This document shows positions 25,971 to 34,381 of a DNA stretch of 64,000 nt, in pieces (within the stretch, counting starts at the first letter, position 1; every line of letters begins with the position of its first letter). The notes under the pieces were generated by a model. It ran no database searches and was not told where the DNA came from. It saw nothing but the letters and a program-made list of their open reading frames with translations. The stretch lies in NCBI RefSeq assembly GCF_029952525.1, contig NZ_JASAOF010000009.1:1-64000 (forward strand), in the 5' to 3' direction. The stretch is from Saccharopolyspora ipomoeae. GTDB lineage: Bacteria; Actinomycetota; Actinomycetes; Mycobacteriales; Pseudonocardiaceae. A program made the translations under genes and the position numbers.

Positions 25971-26903
25971 ATGCGTCCCATCCGCATCGTCAGCCGGTTG
26001 ACCGACCGAGAGCCCCCGGAGCGGGGGAGCGGGGTCCGCCTCGCCCTCTTCCAAGGTGAGAACCCCTCGGGAACTCCGGCTGCGGTCGCCGAGAACCTCG
26101 CCAGGATGGAGCAGGTGCTGGCGCTGGCCGCGAGCTACGGCAGCCAGCTGTGCGCGTTCCCGGAGTGCTTCAACACCGGGTACGCGCTCGACCGCCAGCA
26201 GTGCGAGCAGCTCGCCGAACCCAGCGACGGCACCACCGTCGAACTCGCCCGCAAGCTCTCCAGCCGCCACGACATCGGCGTGGTGCTGCCCTACGTGGAA
26301 CGCGCCGCCGACGGGGCGCTGCACGACTCGGTGGCGCTGGTCGCCGAGGGGGAGCTGGTCGCCAACTACCGCAAGACCCACCTCTACGGCGCCGCCGAGC
26401 GCGCGAACTTCACGCCCGGGCACGACCTCCCGCCGGTCGTGGAGATCAACGGGTTCCCGGTCGGGCTGCTCAACTGCTACGAGTGCGAGTTCCCACCGCT
26501 GTACCAGAACCTGGTCGGCAGGGGAGCGCGGCTCATCGTCGGGCCGACGGCCGCCGACCGGCACTTCACGCTGCAGAGCGGGGAGCCGACGCTGGTGGCC
26601 TACCCCGACGCGACCGAGCACATCATCCCCGCGATGGCCGCCGTGTGGCGGGTCTTCGTCGCCTACGCCAACCGGCGGGGCTGGGAGACGTCCGAGCGCG
26701 GCCAGTGGGAGTACCGGGGCAACTCGGGCATCTGGGCGCCCGACGGCACCGCCGTGGTCAGCGCCGGACCCGAGGAGCGGGCGGTGGACTCGCTGCTGCT
26801 CGGCGACTGCCTGCCCGGCGCGGTTCCCCCGTTCAGCCCCGAGGGGGACCACCGCAGCGATTCCCGCATCGCCGCTGCCGACGGGCTGCTGCCGGCCGGG
26901 TGA
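25971..26903 (+). CDS. Carbon-nitrogen hydrolase (nitrilase superfamily amidase)
   Basis: A 310-residue nitrilase-fold enzyme with the full triad: Glu65 (FPECFNTGY), Lys135 (NYRKTHLYG) and Cys169 (LLNCYECEFP). It hydrolyses a C-N bond, most often an omega-amide, carbamoyl or aliphatic amide. GAGAGGAG lies before the ATG at 25971, 47 bp after the decarboxylase stop, so the two are probably one operon. Its stop nearly touches that of convergent pxpA. An amide of glutamate or of a polyamine/GABA derivative would fit the neighbours, but the substrate is not determined. Confidence 0.88.
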   Translation: MRPIRIVSRLTDREPPERGSGVRLALFQGENPSGTPAAVAENLARMEQVLALAASYGSQLCAFPECFNTGYALDRQQCEQLAEPSDGTTVELARKLSSRHDIGVVLPYVERAADGALHDSVALVAEGELVANYRKTHLYGAAERANFTPGHDLPPVVEINGFPVGLLNCYECEFPPLYQNLVGRGARLIVGPTAADRHFTLQSGEPTLVAYPDATEHIIPAMAAVWRVFVAYANRRGWETSERGQWEYRGNSGIWAPDGTAVVSAGPEERAVDSLLLGDCLPGAVPPFSPEGDHRSDSRIAAADGLLPAG

Positions 26904-26904
26904 C

Positions 26905-27675
26905 TCACCTCCGGGAGTCAGCGACCTCGGCCATCGGCGCGAGGCGCACACCGGCGGAGGCGAACCGGGAGCGGATCGCCTCCGCGATCTCGACGGCGTT
27001 CGGCCGATCCCCGTGCAGGCAGATCGTGTCCGCGTCGACCTGCACGGGCGCGCCGTTCACCGAGCGCACCTCGCCGCGCAGCACCGCCTCGGCCTGATCC
27101 GCGCAGGTCTCCGGGGGCTTGGGGAGCGGTTGCGGCTCGATGATGATGTGCCCGTTGTCGTCGTAGTCGAGATCGGCGAAAGCCTCGCGGACCACGGGAA
27201 AACCGCGCTCGGCGAGGCGTTCCGAGACCGGACCCGCCAGCAGCACCACCCGCACGCCCGGCGAGGCCGTCGCGAAGGCCGACACGATGGCCTCGGCGAC
27301 GGCCTCGTCGCGGATCGTCAGCCCGTAGAACGCGCCGTGCGGTTTGACGTGGGCGATCGTCGCGCCCTGGTGCGCGGCGATCGCCTGCAGCGCCCCGAAC
27401 TGGTACAGACATGCCTGGGCCGCCTCGGCGGGGCTCAACGACATGGCGCGCCTGCCGAATCCGGTCAGATCGGGGAAACCCGGGTGCGCGCCGACGGCGG
27501 TCTGCCCGTCGCGCGCGAGTTCGACCGAACGGCTCATCGTGGCCGGGTCGCCCGCGTGCCAGCCGCACGCGATGTTCACCGAGGTCACGAGCGGGATGAG
27601 ACGGGCGTCGTCACCCAGTTGCCAACGTCCGAAGCTCTCCCCGGCATCGGCGTTGAGATCGACGAGAGTGCGCAC
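26905..27675 (-). CDS. pxpA: 5-oxoprolinase subunit A (LamB/YcsF family)
   Basis: A 256-residue LamB/YcsF protein beginning with GTG at 27675 behind GGAGGTGAT. The N-terminal VDLNADAGESFG, the VNIACGWHAGDPATM segment and AHVKPHGAFYG are family signatures. With PxpB and PxpC it forms the ATP-dependent 5-oxoprolinase that opens pyroglutamate to glutamate. Unusually it is on the opposite strand, diverging from pxpB and pxpC across a 169-bp promoter region; PxpABC genes are more often in one operon. Confidence 0.92.
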   Translation of the reverse strand: MRTLVDLNADAGESFGRWQLGDDARLIPLVTSVNIACGWHAGDPATMSRSVELARDGQTAVGAHPGFPDLTGFGRRAMSLSPAEAAQACLYQFGALQAIAAHQGATIAHVKPHGAFYGLTIRDEAVAEAIVSAFATASPGVRVVLLAGPVSERLAERGFPVVREAFADLDYDDNGHIIIEPQPLPKPPETCADQAEAVLRGEVRSVNGAPVQVDADTICLHGDRPNAVEIAEAIRSRFASAGVRLAPMAEVADSRR

Positions 27676-27844
27676 GGATCACCTCCAGATCGGGCGTCCA
27701 CCATAGTTTTCGGTGTTTGCGCACGCAGATCACGCAGCCTACCCTCTCACTCGAAGGTGGTCGATTGGTGACCGACGCGCTGCGTCGAACCGTCCCGCAG
27801 CGCATTCTCGACGAACACTCGTCGGTGGGCTGCGGAGGTGCGCC

Positions 27845-28747
27845 GTGACCGTGATGGAGGTTCAGCTACCGCCCGCGCGGTACGAATTCGGCGGCGACGA
27901 GTTCGTCTTCGTCGAGATCGACCGGGAGATGAGCCTGCAGGCCAATCTCAAGGCGATGGCGATCACCGGCGCGCTGCGCCGCGAGAACATCGAGGGCGTC
28001 GTCGACATCTGCCCGTCGAACGCCTCCTACCTGGTGCGCCTGGACCCGGAGCGGCTGCACCCGGTCGAGCTCGTCGACGAGCTGCGGCGACTGGAGCGCA
28101 CGGCCGGTGAGCTCAGCGCCGACGACGTCGTGCCGACCCGGATCGTCGACGTGCCGGTGCTCTTCGACGACCCGTGGACGCGCGAGACGCTGCTGAGGTT
28201 CCGCGACCGGCACCAGGACCCGGAGGTCACCGACCTCGAATACGCCGCGCGGATCAACGGTTTCGCCGACGTCCCCTCGCTGATCGAGGCGATCACCTCG
28301 GCTCCGTTCCTGGTCACCATGCTCGGTTTCGTGCCCGGGCTGCCGTTCTGCTACCAGATGGTGACGCGCGAGAAGCAGATCGAGGTGCCCAAGTACGTGC
28401 GCCCGCGCACCGACACCCCGGAGCGCGCCTTCGGCTACGGCGGCGCGTTCTCGGTGGTCTACCCGGTGCGCGGAGCCGGCGGCTACCAGCTGTTCGGGAT
28501 CGCGCCCGCGCCGGTGTTCGATCTCGCCCAGCGGCTGCCGGACTTCGCCGACGACATCGCGTTCCCGCGCCCCAGCGACGTGCTGCGCTACCGGGCGATC
28601 GATCGCGACGAGTACGACCGGACCCGCGCCGAGGTGGAGGCCGGAACGTTCCGCTACCGGATCCGGGAAGCGGAACTCGTTCCCGCCGAACTGCTCGCCG
28701 ACCCCGACGCGGTCAACGCGCGGCTGCTGGAGGTGCTGTACCGGTGA
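27845..28747 (+). CDS. pxpB: 5-oxoprolinase subunit B (KipI-like)
   Basis: A 300-residue KipI/PxpB protein (cyclophilin-like carboxyltransferase domain 1). FVPGLPFCYQMV and RAGAGGYQLFGIAPAPVFD-like segments are typical, although the N-terminal 80 residues are longer than in short KipI proteins. The GTG at 27845 has GGAGG six bases upstream. The stop overlaps the start of pxpC (GTGA). It acts with PxpA and PxpC on 5-oxoproline. The homology to allophanate-hydrolase and urea-carboxylase domains explains why it is often labelled a biotin-dependent carboxyltransferase subunit. Confidence 0.88.
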   Translation: MTVMEVQLPPARYEFGGDEFVFVEIDREMSLQANLKAMAITGALRRENIEGVVDICPSNASYLVRLDPERLHPVELVDELRRLERTAGELSADDVVPTRIVDVPVLFDDPWTRETLLRFRDRHQDPEVTDLEYAARINGFADVPSLIEAITSAPFLVTMLGFVPGLPFCYQMVTREKQIEVPKYVRPRTDTPERAFGYGGAFSVVYPVRGAGGYQLFGIAPAPVFDLAQRLPDFADDIAFPRPSDVLRYRAIDRDEYDRTRAEVEAGTFRYRIREAELVPAELLADPDAVNARLLEVLYR

Positions 28748-29724
28748 ACACCCTGATCGTGCGCAAGGGCGGGCTGTCGACGACCGTCCAGGACTCGGGC
28801 CGCGACGGCCGCTACGCCATCGGCATGCCGCCCTCCGGGGCCATGGACCAGTACTCGGCCCTGGTGGCGAACATGCTCGTCGGCAATCCCGACGGCGCGG
28901 CGGTGCTGGAGGCGACCTACGTCGGTCCCGAACTGGAGTTCACCGACTCCCGCACCGTGGCCGTCACCGGCGCCGACACCGCCGTGGCGCTCAACGGCGA
29001 ACCCGTGCCGACCTGGCAGGCCGTGCCGGTGGCGGCCGGGGACGTGCTCGCCGTGCAGGCGGTGCGCACCGGCGCCCGGCCCTACGTCGCCGTCGGCGGC
29101 GGGATCGACGTGCCGCTCTACCTCGGTTCCCGCTCGACGTACATGCTCACCGGCATCGGCGGTTTCGAGGGCCGCGCTCTCGCGGACGGCGACCGGCTCC
29201 CGCTGGGCGAGGCGCCGCCCGCGCCCGCCTCGGGAACCGAGGTGCCGGAGGAACTGCGCCCGGAGCTGCCCGCGACGACGACGCTGCGGCTGGTCGTCGG
29301 GCTCTGCGCCTACCGGCTCACCGACCGGGGGCTGGCGTCGTTCCTGGGCACCGAGTGGAAGGTGACCAAGGACGCCGACCGCATCGGGTACCGGCTGCGC
29401 GGCGGCGACCTGGAGTTCATCGAGCGCGAGCAGCCGTTCGGCGCGGGCAGCGACCAGGCCAACGTCGTCGACCTCGGCTACCCGATCGGATCGGTGCAGA
29501 TCCCCGGCGGCGACGAGCCGATCGTGCTGCTCAACGACGCGGTCACCGGTGGCGGGTACGCCACGATCGGGACCGTGATCTCGGTGGATCGCGACCGGAT
29601 GGCCCAGGCCAGGACCGGCGGCAAGGTGGGTTTCGAGCAGGTCGACGTCGAGACCGCCGTGGCGGCCAGGCAAGAGCGGCGCGCACGGCTGGAGAAGGTG
29701 CGGGCGGCGGTCGCGACCGCCTAG
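28744..29724 (+). CDS. pxpC: 5-oxoprolinase subunit C (KipA-like, carboxyltransferase domain 2)
   Basis: A 326-residue KipA/PxpC protein. LSTTVQDSGRDGRYAIGMPPSGAMD at the N terminus, AVGGGIDVPLYLGSRSTYM in the middle and GSVQIPGGDEPIVLLNDAVTGGGYATIG near the C terminus are diagnostic in pattern. It starts with GTG overlapping the pxpB stop. A biotin carrier protein and biotin carboxylase follow within 13 bp, suggesting that this 5-oxoprolinase variant works with, or evolved beside, a biotin-dependent carboxylation step. Confidence 0.9.
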   Translation: MNTLIVRKGGLSTTVQDSGRDGRYAIGMPPSGAMDQYSALVANMLVGNPDGAAVLEATYVGPELEFTDSRTVAVTGADTAVALNGEPVPTWQAVPVAAGDVLAVQAVRTGARPYVAVGGGIDVPLYLGSRSTYMLTGIGGFEGRALADGDRLPLGEAPPAPASGTEVPEELRPELPATTTLRLVVGLCAYRLTDRGLASFLGTEWKVTKDADRIGYRLRGGDLEFIEREQPFGAGSDQANVVDLGYPIGSVQIPGGDEPIVLLNDAVTGGGYATIGTVISVDRDRMAQARTGGKVGFEQVDVETAVAARQERRARLEKVRAAVATA

Positions 29725-29737
29725 GAGGGGAGATCCG

Positions 29738-29977
29738 ATGTCCACTGTGGATGCTCAGATGCCCGGGGTGTTCTACCGGCGCCCGTCGCCGGAATCCGAT
29801 CCCTACATCGAACCGGGCAGCGTCGTCCAGCCCGGCCAGACGATCGGGCTCATCGAGGTCATGAAGACCTTCAACGAGATCAAGGCCGACAAGCCGTGCC
29901 GCGTCGCGAAGATCCTGCTCGACGACGGCGACGAGGTCGACATCGGCCAGTCGATGTTCGAGGTCGACGAGCCATGA
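29738..29977 (+). CDS. Biotin carboxyl carrier protein (short)
   Basis: A 79-residue carrier made only of the biotinyl domain. EVMKTF holds the biotin-accepting Lys43 in the classical E-x-M-K setting. Ordinary AccB proteins are about twice as long because of an N-terminal region that is absent here. It overlaps accC by four bases. It should shuttle carboxybiotin between the biotin carboxylase and an acceptor enzyme; the nearest candidates are the PxpB/PxpC proteins rather than an acetyl-CoA carboxyltransferase, none being encoded nearby. Confidence 0.9.
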   Translation: MSTVDAQMPGVFYRRPSPESDPYIEPGSVVQPGQTIGLIEVMKTFNEIKADKPCRVAKILLDDGDEVDIGQSMFEVDEP

Positions 29978-31317
29978 GCGGGCTGCGCAGGGTCCTGGTC
30001 GCCAACCGGGGCGAGATCGCCGTCCGGATCATCCGCGCGTGCCACGCGGCGGGCCTCGAAGCGGTGGCGGTGTACTCCGACGCCGACGAGCACTCGCGCT
30101 GGGTGGCCCTGGCCGACGACGCCGCGCACATCGGGCGGTCGGCGGCGCAGAAGTCCTACCTCGACCCGGACGCGCTGCTCAAGGCCGCGCGCACGACCGA
30201 CGCCGACGCCGTGCACCCGGGCTACGGGTTCCTGTCCGAGAACGGCGGTTTCGCGCGGTCGATCGAGGAGGCGGGGCTGGTGTTCATCGGCCCGCGCCCG
30301 TCGGTGCTGGAGCGGATGGGAGACAAGGCCGCCGCGCGCAGCGCCGCCGTCGCCGCCGGGGTGCCGGTGGTGCCCGGCACCGACCCCATCGCCGAGCCCG
30401 AGGACGTGGCGCGGCTCGCCGACGAGATCGGATTCCCGCTGCTGCTCAAGGCCGCCGCGGGCGGGGGCGGTCGGGGCATCCGGCCGGTCGGCTCGATCGA
30501 GGAGCTGCGGGACGCGCTGCCCGCGGCTCAGGCGGAGGCGCGTTCGGCGTTCGGCGACCCCGCGATCTACCTGGAGAAGGCCGTCCCGCGGGCCCGGCAC
30601 GTGGAGGTGCAGGTCCTCGCCGACGACCACGGCGGCGTGGTGCACCTCTTCGAGCGGGACTGCTCGGTGCAGCGGCGCAGGCAGAAGCTCATCGAGGAGG
30701 CCCCGGCGCCCGGGCTGCGGGAGGAGACCCGGCAGGCGATCACGGCGGCGGCCGTGCGGCTGGCCGAGCACGTCGGCTACCGGGGTGCCGGGACGGTGGA
30801 GTTCCTGGTGGACGGCTCGGGGGAGTTCTACTTCATCGAGATGAACGCGCGGGTCCAGGTCGAGCACCCGATCACCGAGATGATCACCGGTGTCGACGTC
30901 GTCGCCGAGCAGCTGCGCATCGCCGGCGGTGCGCCGCTCTCGGTGGATCAGGGCTCGATCGAGCGCCGGGGTGCGGCGGTCGAGTTCCGGATCAACGCCG
31001 AGGACCCGGAGCGCGACTTCGCCCCGACTCCAGGCGGGATCGAGGCGCTGCGGCTGCCGGGCGGTCCCGGCGTGCGGGTCGACACCGGCATCACGCAGGG
31101 GGACCGGATCAGCCCGTTCTACGACTCGCTGATCGCCAAGCTCGTCTGCTGGGGCGAGGACCGCGAGCAGGCCTACGCCCGCGCGCGGCAGGCTCTCGCG
31201 GAGTTCCACGTCGAAGGCGTGGCGAGCACGGCGGGCCTCCACCGCCGCCTCACGGCGGACCCGGAGCTCATGGCGGGGCCCGTGCACACCACCTGGCTGG
31301 AGGAGCGCCTCACCTGA
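29974..31317 (+). CDS. accC: Biotin carboxylase
   Basis: A 447-residue stand-alone biotin carboxylase. VLVANRGEIAVRIIRACHAAG is the N-terminal signature, the glycine-rich ATP loop is AAAGGGGRGIRPV, and the catalytic segment is FIEMNARVQVEHPITEMITG. It makes carboxybiotin from bicarbonate and ATP. It is the last gene of the pxpBC operon and is immediately followed by hairpin element B. No carboxyltransferase beta/alpha pair is in the operon, so its acceptor is uncertain; a role with 5-oxoprolinase is inferred from linkage. Confidence 0.92.
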   Translation: MSGLRRVLVANRGEIAVRIIRACHAAGLEAVAVYSDADEHSRWVALADDAAHIGRSAAQKSYLDPDALLKAARTTDADAVHPGYGFLSENGGFARSIEEAGLVFIGPRPSVLERMGDKAAARSAAVAAGVPVVPGTDPIAEPEDVARLADEIGFPLLLKAAAGGGGRGIRPVGSIEELRDALPAAQAEARSAFGDPAIYLEKAVPRARHVEVQVLADDHGGVVHLFERDCSVQRRRQKLIEEAPAPGLREETRQAITAAAVRLAEHVGYRGAGTVEFLVDGSGEFYFIEMNARVQVEHPITEMITGVDVVAEQLRIAGGAPLSVDQGSIERRGAAVEFRINAEDPERDFAPTPGGIEALRLPGGPGVRVDTGITQGDRISPFYDSLIAKLVCWGEDREQAYARARQALAEFHVEGVASTAGLHRRLTADPELMAGPVHTTWLEERLT

Positions 31318-31387
31318 GGACAGTTTTAGCCATAATCACCCATGATCAACATCCGTCTTGTCCGGTCAATTACGGCTAAAACTGTCC
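31318..31387 (+). repeat. Conserved-loop hairpin element, copy B
   Basis: A 19-bp stem (31318-31336 with 31369-31387, one A:C mismatch that becomes G:U in a minus-strand RNA) encloses a 32-nt loop starting CACCCATGATC and ending TTGTCCGGTCA. The stem begins directly after the accC stop. Compared with copy A (4233-4305), seven of sixteen aligned left-arm bases differ and six of these are compensated on the right arm. It lies between two convergent genes and could act as a terminator here, but the conserved loop argues for something more specific. Confidence 0.85.
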
Positions 31388-31410
31388 CCTGCCAACGACC
31401 GTTGACACCG

Positions 31411-32088
31411 TTACCCGCCGACGGCTCCGGTGTTGAAGAAGTCGAGCGCGGCGGTTTTGAAGGTGCGGCTGGAGACTGCGTTGAGGTGGTTCCGGCGGCC
31501 CAGGGAGATGTGCGGGGCGTCCAGGGATTCGGCGAAAGATCGGGCTTCCGGGGCTATTTCGTCCTGGTCTCCGGAAGCGAAGAGGACCGGGGCCGGGGGT
31601 GGTGGGGTGAGGTGGTGGCCTGCCACGGCGTCGATGCAGGGGGTGAGGTCTTCGGCGGTGAGGGCTCGTTGGACTTCCAGCATCGTGGTGCGGTCGACGG
31701 GCCGGCCGTCGAGGCCGCCGAGGGCCATCGCGCGGACTCGGTCGGGTGCCAGGGCGGCCAGGGTCCAGGCCACGAGACCGCCCATCGAGTAGGCGACCAC
31801 GTCGGCCTGCCGCACCTCGGCCGCGTCGAGGACCGCCAGGACGTCCCGGGCGAGGTCCTCCGGGGTGTAGCCGGTGTCGGGGCGGTCGCTGCGGCCGTGC
31901 CCCCGGAGGTCGGTGACGACGTGACCCCGGTCGGCGACGGCGCGGAGCCAGCCGGTGCGCTCCCACGTGAGTTCCGCGTCGGAGGCGAAACCGTGCAGGA
32001 GCAGCACCGGGCTCGTGCCGGGGACGCCTTCCACCGGGAGGACGGCGTCGTACCAGAGCTTGACGCCGTCGCGTTCGGTGAACGCCAT
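31411..32088 (-). CDS. Alpha/beta hydrolase next to lipoyl protein (AcoC-like half?)
   Basis: A 225-residue alpha/beta hydrolase. LLLHGFASDAELTW gives the oxyanion region, AYSMGG the nucleophilic serine, SGDQDEIAP the acid and RRNHLNAVS the histidine. It starts three bases after the stop of the lipoyl-domain gene and is the last gene of the E1alpha-E1beta-lipoyl operon. In AcoC-type acetoin dehydrogenase E2 proteins a lipoyl domain and an alpha/beta hydrolase domain are fused in this order, so the two genes look like a split version. That equivalence is an inference; an independent thioesterase role is possible. Confidence 0.82.
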   Translation of the reverse strand: MAFTERDGVKLWYDAVLPVEGVPGTSPVLLLHGFASDAELTWERTGWLRAVADRGHVVTDLRGHGRSDRPDTGYTPEDLARDVLAVLDAAEVRQADVVAYSMGGLVAWTLAALAPDRVRAMALGGLDGRPVDRTTMLEVQRALTAEDLTPCIDAVAGHHLTPPPPAPVLFASGDQDEIAPEARSFAESLDAPHISLGRRNHLNAVSSRTFKTAALDFFNTGAVGG

Positions 32089-32091
32089 CGG

Positions 32092-32412
32092 TCAGTCCTC
32101 CGGCGGGGTCAGGCGGACGCGGCGCTGCGGTGCGCGCTCCTCGGGGACCGTGCCGACGATGCCGGCCTGGTCGGCGACGGTGAACGTCACCAGCGGGGCG
32201 CCGACTTCGAGCTCCTCGTCCTCGCCGACGTGCAGCCGCGACACGCGGCCGGTCTGCGGCGACGGGATCTCCACCGCCGACTTGGTGGTCTCCAGCTCCA
32301 CCAGCGGCGCGTTGCGCTCCACCCAGTCGCCCTCGGCGACGAGCCATTCCAGGATCCGGGCGCTGATCAGGCCCTCGCCGAGATCCGGCAGCGGGAAGGT
32401 CACCTCAGCCAC
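32092..32412 (-). CDS. Stand-alone lipoyl-domain protein of a 2-oxoacid dehydrogenase
   Basis: A 106-residue protein that is only a biotinyl/lipoyl domain plus a short basic tail. FPLPDLGEGLISARILEW opens the domain and the lipoylated Lys44 lies in ETTKSAVEIPSP. There is no peripheral-subunit-binding domain and no acyltransferase domain, whereas a usual E2 has more than 400 residues. It begins with GTG at 32412 and overlaps E1beta by eight bases. It would accept the acyl group from E1 and pass it either to an E2 core encoded elsewhere or to the downstream hydrolase-fold protein. Confidence 0.9.
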   Translation of the reverse strand: MAEVTFPLPDLGEGLISARILEWLVAEGDWVERNAPLVELETTKSAVEIPSPQTGRVSRLHVGEDEELEVGAPLVTFTVADQAGIVGTVPEERAPQRRVRLTPPED

Positions 32413-33394
32413 GGCGGTACTCCAATGCGGTCTGCACGGCGGTCAGGATCCGGTCGACGCTGGGCAGGTACTCGTCCTCCAGCGCCCCCGACGGGTAGGG
32501 CACGTCGAAGCCGGCCACCCGCTGCACGGGCGCGCGCAGGTCGCCGAAGCAGCGCTCGGTGATCAGCGACGACACCTCCCCGCCGAGCCCGGCGGTCAGC
32601 GGCGCTTCGTGGACGACGACGGCGCGGCGGGTGCGCGACACCGACTCGGCGAGCCCGTCGGCGTCGATCGGCTTGAGCCAGCGCAGGTCCAGCACCTCCA
32701 GCTCGACGCCGTCCTCGGCGGCCAGTTCGGCGACCTGCCGGCAGCGCGCCACCATCGCGCCCCAGGCCACCAGCGTCGCGTGCCTGCCCCGCCGCACGAC
32801 GCGGCTGCTGCCGATCGGCGGCGGTTCGACGGGCTCGGCCGGGTCGAAGTCCTCCCGCTGCCAGTAGCGGGACTTGGGTTCCATGAACACCACCGGGTCC
32901 GGATCGGCGATCGCCTGCCGCAGCAGGTGGTAGCCCTCCGACGGCCCCGACGGGGCGACGACCTTGAGGCCCGGCACGTGCGCGAACAGCGACTCCAGGC
33001 TCTCGCCGTGGTGCTCCGGCGCCCGGATGCCGCCGAAGCTGGGCAGCCGCAACGTGATCGGCATTCCCAGCGACCCGCGACTGCGGTAGTGCATCCGGGC
33101 GACCTGGTTGACGATCTGGTCGATCGCGGGATAGCTGAACCCGTCGAACTGGATCTCCGGCACCGGCCGCCACCCGGCCATCGCCAGGCCCACCGACAGG
33201 CCCATGATCGCCGACTCGGCCAGCGGCGTGTCGAAGACCCGCTGCGCGCCGAACTTGTCCTGCAGGCCGTCGGTCACCCGGAACACGCCGCCGAGCTCTC
33301 CCACGTCCTCACCGAAGATCAGCACCCGGTCGTCGTCCTCGCACGCGTGGCGCAGCGCGGTGTTGAGCGCTTGCTGCAGCGACAGCTCAGGCAT
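32405..33394 (-). CDS. 2-oxoacid dehydrogenase E1 beta subunit
   Basis: A 329-residue transketolase-like pyrimidine-binding protein. LIFGEDVGELGGVFRVT and VFDTPLAESAIMGLSVGLAMAG are the conserved E1beta segments, and the C-terminal domain reads LRWLKPIDADGLAESVSRT. With E1alpha it decarboxylates a 2-oxoacid using thiamine diphosphate and acylates the lipoyl protein encoded next. Pyruvate, branched-chain 2-oxoacids or acetoin are possible substrates. The neighbouring amino-acid oxidoreductase on the other side of the PucR gene would favour an amino-acid-derived 2-oxoacid. Confidence 0.93.
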   Translation of the reverse strand: MPELSLQQALNTALRHACEDDDRVLIFGEDVGELGGVFRVTDGLQDKFGAQRVFDTPLAESAIMGLSVGLAMAGWRPVPEIQFDGFSYPAIDQIVNQVARMHYRSRGSLGMPITLRLPSFGGIRAPEHHGESLESLFAHVPGLKVVAPSGPSEGYHLLRQAIADPDPVVFMEPKSRYWQREDFDPAEPVEPPPIGSSRVVRRGRHATLVAWGAMVARCRQVAELAAEDGVELEVLDLRWLKPIDADGLAESVSRTRRAVVVHEAPLTAGLGGEVSSLITERCFGDLRAPVQRVAGFDVPYPSGALEDEYLPSVDRILTAVQTALEYRRG

Positions 33395-34376
33395 CCTGCG
33401 ACTCCTTCCAGGCGCGGTGCTGGGCGAGCAGAGCGGCGGTCGGTTCCCGGTGGACGAAGCGGAACATGTCGTCCCCCGGAGGGGTTTTCAGCGCGCGCAG
33501 CCCCTCGGTGGTGCGGGTGACGACGCTCGCCGCGTGCTCCTCGGCGTCGGCGACGTCCTCGGCGGTCAGCGCCGCCATCCCGGTGGTGATCGGGTCGTGC
33601 TCGGCGCGGGCGCGCTCCTCGTCGGCGCTGCGGTAGCGGGAGGGATCGTCCGATGTGGAGTGCGGGCCGAGGCGGTAGGTCATCGCCTCGACGATCGTCG
33701 GTCCGCCGCCGGAGCGGGCGTGGTCGAGCGCCTTCCGGGTCGCCTCGAACACCGCGGTCGCGTCGTTGCCGTCGACCCGCACGCCCTCGAAGCCGTACCC
33801 GGCGGCGCGGGCCGCCACCGAGCCGCCCGCGACCTGCCGGGCGGTGGGCAGCGAGATCGCCCAGCCGTTGTTCTGGCAGAAGAACACCACCGGGAGCCGG
33901 TACACCCCGGCGAAGTTCATCGCCTCGTGGATGTCGCCCTGCGAACTGGCGCCGTCGCCGAAGTAGGTCAGCGCGGCCCCGCCGGTGCCGTCCAGCTGCG
34001 CGCCCATCGCCCAGCCGACGGCGTGCAGCACGGGACCGCCGACCACGGCGTTCGGCGGTGACAGGCGGGAGGTGCTCGCGTCGTAGAGGCCGCCGTGCCA
34101 GATGTTGAGGTGCATCGCCAGGTAGGCGACGGGGTCGACGCCCATCGCCACCGCCGCGCCCAGCTCGCGGTAGGTGGGGAAGGCGAAGTCGCGGGAGAGG
34201 TCCAGGGCCGCCGCGCTGCCGACCTGCGCGGCCTCCTGACCTCGAACGGGGGCGTAGGCGGGCAGCACGCCCTGGCGTTGCAACGCGATGGCCTCCTCGT
34301 CGAGGCGCCGCGTCACCAGCATGAGGCGGAAGAGCTCGCGGAACTCTGCGTCGTCCATGAGCGGAAGCGTGCGCAT
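33387..34376 (-). CDS. 2-oxoacid dehydrogenase E1 alpha subunit
   Basis: A protein of about 329 residues carrying the thiamine diphosphate motif GDGASSQGDIHEAMNFAGVY..QNN (a GDG-x-NN pattern) and the substrate segment PTYRELGAA. The chain ends with the MFRFVHREPTA region. The start at 34376 (MRTLPLMDDAEF) is tentative: no strong ribosome site stands before it, and an in-frame ATG at 34460 would run through the promoter palindrome. It diverges from the PucR gene across about 170 bp and overlaps E1beta by eight bases. Confidence 0.9.
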   Translation of the reverse strand: MRTLPLMDDAEFRELFRLMLVTRRLDEEAIALQRQGVLPAYAPVRGQEAAQVGSAAALDLSRDFAFPTYRELGAAVAMGVDPVAYLAMHLNIWHGGLYDASTSRLSPPNAVVGGPVLHAVGWAMGAQLDGTGGAALTYFGDGASSQGDIHEAMNFAGVYRLPVVFFCQNNGWAISLPTARQVAGGSVAARAAGYGFEGVRVDGNDATAVFEATRKALDHARSGGGPTIVEAMTYRLGPHSTSDDPSRYRSADEERARAEHDPITTGMAALTAEDVADAEEHAASVVTRTTEGLRALKTPPGDDMFRFVHREPTAALLAQHRAWKESQDA

Positions 34377-34381
34377 CAGGA

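Noticed and set aside
29738-31317. Ordinary acetyl-CoA carboxylase accBC operon
   Set aside because: The carrier lacks the N-terminal part of AccB, no carboxyltransferase gene follows, and both genes are coupled to pxpBC.
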